DNA of 64,000 nucleotides, taken from assembly GCF_949987535.1 (NCBI RefSeq), contig NC_080082.1, forward strand, positions 28,313,164 to 28,377,163. Reading direction: 5' to 3'. The translations under genes were made by a program, and so were the position numbers. Shown piece by piece: positions 1 to 9,839 of the stretch. Below the pieces are notes generated by a model. It ran no database searches. It was not told the DNA's origin and worked only from the letters and a program-made list of their open reading frames with translations. The stretch's first letter is position 1. Each line of letters begins with the position of its first letter. This DNA comes from Balaenoptera acutorostrata (lineage: Eukaryota; Chordata; Mammalia; Artiodactyla; Balaenopteridae).

Positions 1-637
1 CACGGCAGCGGGTGGGAATCAAAGCCACCGGATAACTTCATCTCCCATTCTCATGATGCCTACCTGAGGGCCGATCCTTCGCTGGGATCAGTCCCAGGAA
101 ACACCACACTAGCCTCATGCAAGAAAAGACAGGTCCCCGGCTGGGGCATGGGGTCTATACAGGGGGCAGGGGAGCTAGCACCGCAGGTGGCCGGGGTGAC
201 TGGCAACCACAGCGGGGACCGAGAGACACGATGAGGTCTGAGGGAGTGGGGAGAAGGAGCCTGGCCTGAGGCTCATTTGTAAGAAGGGATGACTGTGGTA
301 CCCACAGGGGTGTGGGTCAGAGGGGCTGGGCGTTCAATAAATAATTGTTCACTGGGGCTGGCACGGTATCTAAGGGATCCTCTAACCAGCCAACAGCAGA
401 GGGGAGTTTTCTGACTTGGGACATTGGAGTGAGTTGTGGAGGCCACCCTCTCTGTCCGCAGTAGGTCAAGGATGGTCAAGGGCGGCCTCCAGGAGCTGGG
501 GGCAGTTCCACCCAGAGGGTCCCACCTCCTTGCCCCAGTCATCCCAGCTTGGGCCAGACCCTTGGGTGAGGGTGAGTGTGAGGATGGGGGACCCCAGGCA
601 GCTGAGTTGAACAACTGGATGCAGGCAGGTGGGCAGC
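1..637 (-). other. CX3CL1: CX3CL1 3' untranslated region, running off the left edge
   Basis: The sequence beyond the stop codon shows no AATAAA or ATTAAA on the minus strand, so the poly(A) site must lie outside the window. An AU-rich patch with ATTTATT on the transcript strand lies at 335-347 and could act as a weak instability element. Human CX3CL1 also has a long 3' UTR in its last exon. That this segment is transcribed is inference from the gene structure. Confidence 0.7.
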
Positions 638-1718
638 TCACACTGGCACCAGGACGTACGAGTTACTGCCACAGCTCCGGGGAACGTAGCGAAGCCCCTC
701 CACCATGTCTCCTGCCATCTTGCGGGGGCAGCCCTGAAGGCTCTGGTAGGCAAACATGGCCACCCCCAGGCAGAAGAGGAGACCGAGGAAGGCCAACAGC
801 CCCACTGCCTGCCTTCGGGTGGCTGCCTGGGAGTCGGGGATGGGAGTGATGAGGACACCCAGCCTCTGGGGGTCCACGGTGGCGTGAATGGGCTCCTGGA
901 CCTTGGGGGTCCAGCTGCCAGAGGCCAGTGGATCCGTGCTGGGGGCCGCTTCAGAGGATACAGGGACCACGAAGACATCAGACGTGCTGCCGGGCCCCAT
1001 GAAAGCGTCCGTGTGAGCTGAAGTGGGACCCATTTCTTTGGACCCTAGAGAGTTCTCTGGCGTGGGGTGCTGTCCCTTGATCCACCCAGGTTGGCCTTCG
1101 GGCCCAGTGTTGTCCTCTGGGACTGTGTGTGAAATAGTGGGGGCCTGGGTGGAGGGGGCCTGGGTGGAGGGGGCCTGGGTGGGGAGGGTCTGGGTGGAGG
1201 GGGTCTGGGTGGAGGGGGTCTGGGTGGAGGGGGCCGGGGTGGAGGGGGTCTGGGTGGAGGGGGCCTGGGTGGAGGGGGCCTCAGAGGCTTTCCCCTCAGC
1301 CTCGAGGTCTGCCCCAGGTTGGTAGGCGGTAGAACTCTGCCAAGACGTGGTGGTGGTGACGGCAGCCTTGTTGAAAAGCTCAGTTCTCTCGGGCCCTCCA
1401 TCCAGAGTCTTTGAAGTGGAGGGGGACCTGGTCCCCCTGGAATCAGCCACTTCTGGTGGCAGTTCTGGGGAAGTCCCGAAGGCCCTCTGTGCCTCCTGGC
1501 TACTGCTGTCGCTTGTGAATTTGGTCTCTGAGGCCTCAGACCAGTCCATGCCCCTGGTGGCTGGGCTGGTCCTGGGCTCACCCACGCCGATTTGCTTCTC
1601 GAATGTGCCGCCATTTGGAGCCAGAGCAGCAGCCTTGCGGTCTAGATGCTCCATGGCTTTCTGGACCCATTCCTCCCGTGGGTCAGCACAGAATAATTTT
1701 TCCTTCATGGTCTTCAGG
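638..1718 (-). CDS. CX3CL1: CX3CL1 coding exon 3 (end of chemokine domain, mucin stalk, membrane helix, tail)
   Basis: Starts after the acceptor at 1720-1719 (CTTGCAG|CCTGAAG). The first C completes an Ile codon and the frame continues L-K-T-M-K-E-K-L-F-C-A-D. The fourth chemokine cysteine and the C-terminal chemokine helix (EEWVQKAMEHLDRK) come first. A long Ser/Thr/Pro stalk follows, with about ten APSTQ/TPSTQ-type units encoded by a 15-bp repeat, then DPQRLGVLITPIPDSQAATR, the membrane helix, and the tail to TGA at 640-638. The juxtamembrane segment and tail are nearly identical to human. Human Arg44 and Arg47 of the mature domain correspond to Met and Lys here. Confidence 0.96.
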
Positions 1719-4700
1719 CTGCAAGGAAGGAAGACAAGGGACCCAGTGATGCCCAGATGCCATGCAGAGTAGGGGTATCATGCACATGCGCTGCAGGTGA
1801 GCAGACCCGGCTAGAAATCCTGCCCCCACCACTTACTAGCTGTGAGCTATGAGTTCTTAGCTGGGGCAGCTCAGCTTACGGAACTTCCGCGTTCTCACCT
1901 GAGAACGGGAAAGAGAGCCCTACCTTCCGCGGGGTGACCAACCATCCCAGAAAAACTGGGACTGAGGGCGTTCTCAAGATGCGGGTCTTTTTGTGAAAAT
2001 TCCAGCAAACTGGGACAAGTTGGTCACCCTACTTCTGTGTTATTGTAGAAGATGAAAATGATGTAAAGCCCCTCGTTGAGAGTAGGAGATCAGTAAAATA
2101 ATAACAATGTTAATAATAATGTCATTAACATGAAGGTGGGGGCTGTGGGCTACAAGTTTTCTGATTGGGAGAAGATGTCACCAGTGTTCTCTGCCACCAG
2201 GTGTAAGACTGGCAAACTTGGTGGTAGGGCCTCCTCGCTCTTGAAAGGACTCGATGTCATAACGTCCTCTGCCTCCTCTCCCTCAGTTGCAGGCTGCCCT
2301 CTGGACCTCTACCCTCCTCTCCTAGTGTGTATCCTCAGACTGAAAGGGCCCCTAGGGAGCTCTAACCCTATATATGGTGGCCCTGCTGGGACCCTGAGTG
2401 CCATCCAAATCTTGAGCTTCCTTTGAAGCTGTGTGTGGCTGGTTTACTACCGAGACCACAGCTCAGAGCTGGCAGGGACCCTTGCTCCACGCCATGACCT
2501 GTGCTAGGCATTTTGCCTGGTTAAACTTCACACCCATCCTGTAAGATGGCTACCACGTGCACCCCCATTTTACAGATGAGACAACCAAGGCTCAGAGAGG
2601 TAATGTAAATGTGCCTGGCTCCAGTATGCTAGGAAGCCAGAGAGGTCCAGAAAGCAAGCGTGACCCTGTAGGCCCCACAGGTGCAGTGCTGCCCTAGTGC
2701 CATCATCCCCTCTCTGAAGCGTCCCACTTCCCCTTTGCCTACAAAATAGAAGCAAATACGTGGGGGGGTCTGGGGGAAGCGAGTCTTGACAGGTGAGCAG
2801 AGAGGTCAGGCAGTAGCACACTTGCTCCTCTTAGTAACAATCAGTGGGAGGAAGTACAACTTCCTTTAGCTGAACCCCTACTTCGAAGGCCCACTGGCCA
2901 TTTCCTGTTGCCAGGACTCAGTGTCTGGTTGAGTCTGGCAGAGGCCACTTTAAGACCCAAAGGTCAGTCCTGGGGAAAGGCCTCAGGGCTGGGCGATTGG
3001 CAGTACTCAAGAAGGACCCCAGAGGATCAAGCAGCCAAGATGGCCAGGGATCCCAACAGCCAGAGGGGAAGCTGGCTTGGCTTGACCCCTCCCCAAAGTC
3101 TCAGAGGGATTCTATTTCCCCATCTGTCCAATGGCGATAATAACCTTGGCCTCTCCTATTGCCAGCAGCTTCCGGGCACCCTGCCAAGCACTTTAGTTTC
3201 ATTATCTCCTTTCAGCTTCCCCAAACTACCCATTTTACAGATAAGGAAACTAAAGTGCAAAGGGTAGGCAATATGACCAGGGCCACCCAGTCTGTAAGTG
3301 GTGAAGCCAGGATTTGCACCAGATCTGTTGGCGTCCGGAGCCTGCACATTCAGAGCACCGTGTTTTCATCCCCCATGAAATCCAGCAGGTTCGAGGGCTG
3401 CATAAACACCCTTTGGCCCAGAAGGAATCATCACCCTCGGTGGCATCTCCAGGCCACGGCCGTTCAGGAAGCCACAGCTCACCTTTGCCCTGTGGCACAG
3501 ATATTAAGATTGGCGAGGAGGCCAGCAGGTCAGGAGCAAGAGGAGCGTTTGCAGAGGCCCTGGGCCAGGAGCCCAGCTTTGGGTGACAGGATGTGGACGT
3601 GGATTAGCAGAGGCCAGGGAACCATCCCCGGGGCCTGAAAGGAATTCAGAGGCCAAGAGGGCAGTACCTACATGATGGCACGTTTGCCGCATGATTCTTG
3701 ATTTCGTTGGTAGTGAACTAGACGAGCCACGGGGATCTCCGAGGTCATTTTGCTGCACGTGATGTTACACTTCTTCACACCAAGGTGCTGTCCTGAGCCC
3801 ACAGAGGCCCCCAGTCAGCAGGACTGTCCATGGGCATCTGGCTTCCCAGCCCCATGCCAGCTTGTCCCCGCCACGCACCCCCCAAACCAGAACCGATGCC
3901 CCACACCCTTGACCTCAGCCCCCTGTCCCGGGCCAAACCTCTCTATGCCTCAGTTTCCCCACCTGTAAAATAGAGACAGCAATAGAACCTTCCTCAGAGG
4001 GTTGCTGTAAGGTGATGAAAATGAATTCTTACTTATAAAGCTCTTATTGCCTGGCACCTTGTGTTTAATTTTAAAAATTAAGTCGCTATAGTTGGTTCAC
4101 CCAGGGGAGAGGAGTGTGAGACTGTCAAGGATCTGCCTGAGGTCACACAGCCAGCAAGTGATGGAACAGGGTCTCCTGCCAGGCCTGGCTCCCGCCCCTT
4201 CTGGACCCAGGAGGCTGCCCTTGCCCCCACCATGCTTTTACTCCAGTAAGTCACCTGCTCAACTATCGCCCCCTCCCATCCCTATCCCATCCATCCCTCT
4301 CCGCCTGATCCATATTCATGGATTTCCACAACCTCTGGGACACACCCAGACCTCCGTCCATCCACACCCCACGTGTATACCCTATGACACACACGTACAC
4401 TCATAGCAACAAACACAATGACACATATATATATGCCCCCCCCAAAAAAAACACATAAAGGCATACATGCAACCAAGCACACATAGCGGATAATATAATT
4501 TTTTAAATATATAAGTACAACCACCTTCTAAGGAGTGTGCTGAGTAGGTGATCCTTTGTTCTGCCATTAAGAGCCAGGACGATTTTGGAAGCAGTTTCTG
4601 GAGAGGAACGCAATGGGCCATTTGGATTCCCGGGGCAAGCTGGTGGAGCAGGAGTAAGGAGGAGGAATGGAGATGCGTTGTACATGGAGTGGGGACAGAG

Positions 4701-7700
4701 TGAGATGGGCGGGGGCCTGCAGATGGCTGCGTCCCACGTGGAGCCAGACAGAAACCCCAGGACAGAATGACGGTGACTCAACAGATAGTTGAGAACCCAT
4801 ACATTTTATATAAACATTCGAGTGGTTTGCATTGCATTTCCGCCTTTCCCTAAAATCTCCAGCAAAATTTACTCTGTTTGCTGTAAGCTGTAGAGGGGTA
4901 TGCAAAAAATGAGGAAGAACCTGAGTGTAAGATCTGGGTCAAGGTCATATGCAGCCGAAGCATGACCTCAGAGGGTTTTGCAAAAATCTAGAGGCCAGGA
5001 CTTCCAGGGCAGTGGAGCTGAGGGAACAAACGTATTTAGCTCTGCAGAGCTAGGGAGGCCCCAGGTGACCCCCACCCCGGGTTCCACCAAAACACACATA
5101 GCTCACACACAAATACTTATGTGTGTGGACATGCAAACCAAACACGCTCCGCCTTCCCAAATACAGGCGTGCACACACACCTTCTAGAATCTGCCACCCC
5201 TTCTCTCATCATTTCCCCTGCCTCGGCCCACCCTGCTTTGTGGGAAAGGGGGTGCAGGGCTTGCAGGATGGAGCTGGGCCATTAGGGGGCAGCACTAGTA
5301 GCTCCGGAGGTGGTCGTGGTGGTGGTGGGGCTCCCTGCAGCTGGTCCCTGAGTCACCGGTAGCCCTTTCTCTCTGAGGAACCAGGATGTGAAAGAAGCTT
5401 TATCACCCTCCTTCTCCCACAACGGGACCTCAGAATGACTCAGCTGCAGCCTCCCCAGGTCCTGTTGAGTAGAGCCAGGAGCCGGCCCCTGGACTGGTGT
5501 GGCAGGTGACTTCCAGAGGAATCCCCAGAAGAATGGTGACCCCGGATGACCTGGAGCCGGGAGAGGCTGTCCAGCGGGCAAGAGGGATAAGCTCGGGCAG
5601 GTCAATTTGCTCTTCTGACTTGCTTCCACTGCCCACCTCCAGGGCTTAAAGAACCACAGAGGCGGTCTGTCCTAAAGTCTCCACCCTCTGCCGTGGTGCC
5701 TGAATGGCCCTGACCAGGCTCTGTTCTTGGTTCTGCTTGAGAAGGTTGTATAACTAACTGGGGTGTCTTTTCTTCTCAGAACTGAAGTTTTCTTTTCTGT
5801 AACTGGAGATAATGCCTCCACCAGCCAGTCATCTATTACCTGTCTGTCAAATGAGTGTCAGGAGGACAGGGACCTTGTATGTCTTGGCGTCACAGTGTTT
5901 CCCAGCATCCAGCATAAGGTGGATATAAATATTCATTGAAGGAAATAATGTCTCAATCTACTTATCCCTTCACATACCTCCCCATCCATCTATCCATCCA
6001 TCCATTTATCTGCCACCCCCTTGTCAATCCCCTACCCGTTCCCTGCCACCCACCTGTCTACCTCCCATCCATCCCTACTCACCCTGGTTCATCAACCTAT
6101 CCGTGCCCCACTCACCCACCTATCACGTGTCCATCCCCTACGCATCCTACACCCCCTTCATCTACCCACCCCTCCATCTCTCACCAGCCCACTCACAAAT
6201 CCTTCATTATCCATCCATTCATCCATCCATTTCCTGATTCAGGCAACACTTGTCTGAGTTACTTTTGAGTATCTACAAAGACCCAGACCCTCTTGTCCTT
6301 AACCCTGAGCTCCTTCTCCCGAAGGTGCTGGTGCTGAGCTTGGAGAGAGCACCTCAATCCCAATAAATGCTATCAGATCGCCATGTTTACTCAGTCAACC
6401 AACAAATGCCGACCTGGCTCTTGCCAGGCCCTGTGAGGAGTAGAGGGATGAACAAGGCCCATCTCTGCCCTCAGAAGTCTCCCAGCCTGATGGACAGCTA
6501 AGACATAACCACAAAGTATCAGAGCTTTTCTTAGTAGAACACCTACTCTGTTTTGGACCTTATGCTCAGCACACACACATCTGCTCTCATTAATTCCTGC
6601 AAAAGGATGATTTTTATCCCCATTCTAAAGATGCAGAAGCTGAGAATCAGAGAGGTTTAATGACTTGCCCAAAGCCACACAACTGCTTAGTGGCAGATCT
6701 GGTTTTCCTCCCAGCCCCTAGACATCCACTGTTCTAGGCTGCCTTAAACACCAGGTAAAAACACCATGTTCCAGAACAGACCCCAAATTGTGCCAGGGTT
6801 TACAGGAGGGAGAGACCACTTCCAACTGCAAGTGATCGGGAGACGTTTCTTAGAGGAGGTGTACATTAGGCTGGACCTCAAGGACTGTTTGGAGGATTAC
6901 AGGCAGGAAAAGATGGGAATGTTCCGGGTCTCTGGGTATTTGGGTGGTAGAGGAGGCTTGAGCCATTGCTCAGCTGTGTGTCCTGGACGAGTGACTGAGG
7001 TTCTCTGAGCCTCCATTCCCTTACCTGTAAAATGGACATGATAATACCTGCTGTGCAGGATGGTTATGAGAATGAAGCTTTAAAAATATCTGGGCCCTTA
7101 GAGCAGGGTTTTCTCAACAGCAGACACCACTCACATCTCGGACCACATAATTCTTTGCTACGGAGGCTGTTCTGTGTCCCGTAGGACTTTGGGCATCATC
7201 CCTGGCCTCTCCGTACTAGGTGCATGAGCACCCCCCAACCAAAATGCAACAACCAAAACTGTGTCCAGAAATTGCCAAATGTCCCCTTGGGGGCCGAATC
7301 CCGCACTGAGGAGCGCTGCCCTGGAGACACCCATGTGTCCCCGCCCGGCTCCCTCAACGTCCCCTTCTTCCCTGACCCCCTACTTAAAATCTCAACACCT
7401 TCCCCACCACCCCCGACTCCCTGCTTTTTTAAATCGCAGCGCTTTTTCCCTTCTCACAGACCAAATCTGTTTATTTTGAGGATTGTCTGTCTTCTCCGGT
7501 TGATGCTCGGCACGCTGAGGGCTGGGATCTCTGGCAGTTTTATTCACTGATGTGTCGCCAGCACCTAGAATTGTGCCTGACACATAGTAGATGCTCAGCC
7601 AGTGAATGAATCAACAAAATGCACAAGGAAGCACTTTGTGACAAACAAAATCCTAACCAACGGAGACATAGAGGAATTTTAATTTAAGTTCGACTTGGGC

Positions 7701-9720
7701 CTGGACCTGACCCTCTGGATTTATCCTCCCCTGCCTTCCCCCCACCCACACCCTAACCAGGGGGGCAGACGACAGCAGCTTAATTCAGGGCTTTTTTTTG
7801 CTCTCTTTCTTGTTGGAGCTTGAGTGGGAGTGAATGCGTCAGTGCTTGGGGAGAAAAATTCACTGCTCTGACTTGTATCTGCAGGTTTGTTATATAAAGC
7901 AGAGGAGCCTCTTGCCTGACACAGCCCTGCAAACCCACATTTGGGAACTGACGCAGCCACCCTGCACCTGCCAGGGCAGTAGCCACGAAGTCCCCAGCCC
8001 CCTTCCAGACCTCTCTGGCTTGTGGACCACTCGCTAGTCCTGCAGGGGTTCCCAGGGGCTCTCTCAGAGCCACAAATGTCAGCATGGCTAAGGACTTCCA
8101 AGATGATCCCAGCCCAATGCCCAGTCTTAAAGGAGGAAAAACTGAGGCTTGGAAAGGTTGAAATAATGTGAGTATCTCCCAGCAAAATCAGTGACCAAGA
8201 TTGGGGCGGGAACCTGATGATTCTGAAGCCTCGGGCTGCTGGATAGAGCATCCAGAGTCCCCCCAGGATCCCCTCTCCATCCTAACATAGAAGACCTCCA
8301 CCCCCAGCTTAGTATAAGTAATCCCTCCTCCTCCCACTTTCAAAGCGTCCTCATAGGCATTAGAGCCTCACCACATGGCGGCAATAGCTATCTTTAAAGG
8401 TGCGGCAGCTGGGACCAAAGAAGGCAAGACCCCACTCAGGGTCAGGGCTATGGCAAAGCAGCCTCCATCGGAGCCCACGTCTTCCGGTACTCACTATCCC
8501 CAACACCTCGGAGTTCAGTGTTCTAGCCCAGGAAGCAGGAAGGCCAGCGGCACGAGGCCCACCCCACCCCACCCACCTGCTCTCTGCCCCACTGGTGGGC
8601 TTTCCCCAAACAGAGGGACTCGGGGGACAGTTTGCTCCACGGAGGCACTCTGGAAGCTGGAGACTGGTTTTCATTTTCCCAGCCTGGCTGTGTGCCCTAA
8701 GGCAGCCTCCCACCCTCTCTGAGCCCCAACCTGCCGGATGGTCCGGGTATTCCCTGAGGATGGGGCTGACTCAAACGGTTCTTGAAGGCAGTGTGATCCA
8801 CAGAGGTGGTGAGCATGCATCCACACTCTCTCCTGCGCCCACTCTTACCCTCTCCTGCCCTACTTGCTGGCTGTGCATCCTCAGGCCAGTTTCTAAACCT
8901 CTTTGGGCCTCCATCTTACTCATGTCGGGTGGGATGGATACATCATGCCCTATCAGGTCCCAGGCTCCAGAAAGCAAGTGACTGGAGGTGCAAACATTTC
9001 TAAGCTATGCTTGTAGGAGAAAGGCAGTATCATGCGGGAGACACATGCAGAGGGACTGGGGGCTACAGGCCAGAGCAACAGTGATGAGTCCAATTCATGA
9101 GCTGCAGTGACCTTGACCTCCACTGGTCCTGGGCCCCCTACTCCTGGGAAGGACTTGAAATCAGGGCAGGAGAAAGTCCCAGTGTGGCTTAGCCCGGGGC
9201 CAAGCTGAGACTCAGGAGTCAGGGCTGAGGGTTACATATTAACCCCGGGCATGGAGACCAGCCCACAGTCTGCCAGGGCTCCCACCCCAGGGCCCACCAA
9301 GAGCATCCTCGGGCTTCCCACAGCCCCACCTCCTGGCACCCCTCCACACCCGGCATCTTGTGCTGCCCGCACCACCTCTCTGTGCTGCCACGCGGTCGCC
9401 ACCTTGCTCACTGGGCCGGGCAGGGACAGTCTCTGGAGACGGTAAATCTTTCCAGCCGGAGGGGCAGTCCTGAGTCCGGGACCGCCACCAGGGAGATGCC
9501 CAGCCCCCTCTGGCATATCAGTCAGGAAGGGGCTGCCATGGATCTCAGCCTTACGCGGGCAGGGTCCGGGGGCCCTCATGGAGCCCTGAGGGGCAGAAGT
9601 GGGGCTGGGGGCTCCCCAACCCCGCTCATGCCTGAGTCCACCCCACTCACCAGCCAGCAGCACGATCAGATGGCAGAGGGCGGTCAAGCGGAGCAGCCAC
9701 GAGAGAGGCAGAAGAGCCAT
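638..9720 (-). CDS. CX3CL1: Fractalkine (C-X3-C motif chemokine ligand 1), complete three-exon coding region
   Basis: Join of 9720-9651, 3792-3672 and 1718-638 on the minus strand; 423 residues plus stop (human 397). The order is signal peptide (1-24), chemokine domain (about 25-100) with the CX3C motif C-N-I-T-C, a Ser/Thr/Pro-rich mucin stalk containing pentapeptide repeats, a membrane helix (AVGLLAFLGLLFCLGVAMF, about 368-386), and a short cytoplasmic tail ending SNSYVLVPV, identical to human in its last residues. All four chemokine cysteines are present (mature positions 8, 12, 34, 50). Family knowledge: the membrane form captures CX3CR1-positive leukocytes on endothelium and neurons, and ADAM10/17 shedding releases the soluble chemokine. 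Both introns are GT-AG and all junction phases agree. The neighbour upstream is CCL22 on the same strand, as in human 16q13. The extra length comes mainly from the stalk repeats. Identification is firm; exon boundaries were read by eye. Confidence 0.96.
1138..1284 (-). repeat. CX3CL1: 15-bp coding minisatellite (VNTR) in the CX3CL1 mucin stalk
   Basis: About ten imperfect head-to-tail copies of a 15-bp unit (plus strand GGGGGCCTGGGTGGA and variants with GTCTGGG). Read in the CX3CL1 frame, each copy gives a pentapeptide such as APSTQ or TPSTQ, a good acceptor for mucin-type O-glycosylation. The unit is a multiple of three, so copy-number change lengthens or shortens the stalk without a frameshift. 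The human protein has only one or two recognisable units at this place. The lack of stop codons in the other frames of the repeat produces spurious open frames on both strands. Confidence 0.93.
1932..2030. mobile_element. Short inverted-repeat DNA transposon (MITE; hAT-type, MER63/MER81-like)
   Basis: GGGTGACCAAC at 1932-1942 is inverted as GTTGGTCACCC at 2019-2029, enclosing about 75 bp with CCCAG...CTGGGAC motifs. This is the terminal pattern of the ancient mammalian 'agggtgacca' nonautonomous hAT elements. It lies within CX3CL1 intron 2. The family name is from memory; the inverted repeat is seen directly. Confidence 0.7.
3130..3340 (-). repeat. MIR fragment
   Basis: Antisense MIR pattern: CATTTTACAGATAAGGAAACT, then a run matching '...cccagtctgtaagtggtgaagccaggatttgcacc'. 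Ancient tRNA-derived SINE in CX3CL1 intron 2. Confidence 0.75.
3672..3792 (-). CDS. CX3CL1: CX3CL1 coding exon 2 (chemokine domain, CX3C motif)
   Basis: 121 bp between an acceptor (CTCAG|GACAG, AG at 3794-3793) and a donor (AT|GTAGGT, GT at 3671-3670). It encodes mature residues 1-40, including KKCNITCSKMTSEIPVARLV and SCGKRAI. The CX3C signature and the third cysteine are intact. Lys7 and the Lys36-Arg37 pair of the human protein are kept; human Lys18 is Glu here. The exon begins in phase 1 and ends in phase 2, matching both neighbours exactly. It is too short to stand out as an open reading frame and was found by searching for the conserved cysteine motif. Confidence 0.95.
5965..6240 (+). 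repeat. CCAT/CCAC-rich low-complexity tract
   Basis: Degenerate (CCAT)n microsatellite (CCATCCATCTATCCATCCAT near 5982) merging into C/A/T-rich sequence that lacks stops in two frames, so it mimics coding sequence. It is in CX3CL1 intron 1. Confidence 0.85.
6540..6735 (-). repeat. MIR fragment
   Basis: Contains CTGAGAATCAGAGAGG, 'gacttgcccaaagccacacaactgc' and the following 'gtggcagatctgg' in antisense MIR order. In CX3CL1 intron 1. Confidence 0.75.
7103..7323 (-). mobile_element. MER20 DNA transposon fragment (hAT-Charlie)
   Basis: Runs from 'gagcagggttttctcaacagcag' through 'aattctttg' and 'catcatccctggcct' to 'aaatgtccccttgggggc', the reverse-complement order of MER20. MER20 copies carry regulatory activity in some placental tissues (family knowledge); activity here is unknown. 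In CX3CL1 intron 1. Confidence 0.75.
9651..9720 (-). CDS. CX3CL1: CX3CL1 coding exon 1 (signal peptide)
   Basis: The ATG at 9718-9720 opens a hydrophobic leader beginning MALLPLSWLLRL and ending VLLAG, 24 residues as in human fractalkine. The exon ends after one base of a Gly codon at a consensus donor (G|GTGAGT, GT at 9650-9649). The next exon supplies GA to complete GGA. Signal peptidase would leave Gln as mature residue 1 (QHLGVKKC), as in human (QHHGVTKC). The start is supported by homology and by a TATA box about 95 bp upstream. Confidence 0.95.
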
Positions 9721-9809
9721 GGTCGAGGGGGTCCGGGGGTGCCGGGGCGGGCGTGGGGGCCCTCGTCGGGGCTCGGTGCAGTCCTCTCGCTGCCTGAGCT
9801 CTGCCGCGG

Positions 9810-9817
9810 TTTATAAT
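9810..9817 (-). promoter_or_regulatory. CX3CL1: TATA box of CX3CL1
   Basis: Minus-strand ATTATAAA, about 90 bp upstream of the ATG. This predicts a transcription start near 9783 and a 5' UTR of about 60 nt, comparable with human CX3CL1. The flank is GC-rich (CCGCGGCAGAGCTC just downstream). No strong kappa-B site was seen in the adjoining 150 bp. Confidence 0.75.
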
Positions 9818-9839
9818 GGGGCTCCACTGCCTCTGCCTC

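Larger units (their letters stand above)
1719..3671 (-). other. CX3CL1: CX3CL1 intron 2
   Basis: GT-AG intron between coding exons 2 and 3. It holds a short inverted-repeat DNA element (1932-2030) and MIR fragments near 2500-2640 and 3130-3340. The rest looks unique and shows no other coding signal. Confidence 0.9.
3793..9650 (-). other. CX3CL1: CX3CL1 intron 1
   Basis: GT-AG intron of about 5.9 kb separating the signal-peptide exon from the chemokine exon. It contains a CCAT-rich low-complexity tract (about 5970-6235), a MER20 element (7103-7323) and several MIR/L2-type fragments (near 3950-4230, 6380-6730, 7530-7600, 8680-8990). No additional exon was recognised. Confidence 0.88.

Noticed and set aside
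1138..1284. CRISPR-like regularly spaced repeat
   Set aside because: It is a direct tandem minisatellite without spacers, in a mammalian coding exon.
1023..1614. Long open frames on both strands over the fractalkine stalk (repeats rich in WVEG or PPPPR)
   Set aside because: They are shadows of the 15-bp minisatellite, which has no stops in several frames. The real frame is the CX3CL1 stalk.
5936..6268. 110-codon His/Pro/Ser/Thr-rich frame
   Set aside because: Derived from the degenerate CCAT repeat in CX3CL1 intron 1.
7721..8251. 176-codon minus frame in CX3CL1 intron 1
   Set aside because: No recognisable domain and intronic position; the CX3CL1 structure is complete without it.
9232..9720. 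162-codon minus frame continuing from the CX3CL1 signal peptide
   Set aside because: It reads through the consensus donor at 9650-9649 into intron 1. The homologous protein continues in exon 2 at 3792.
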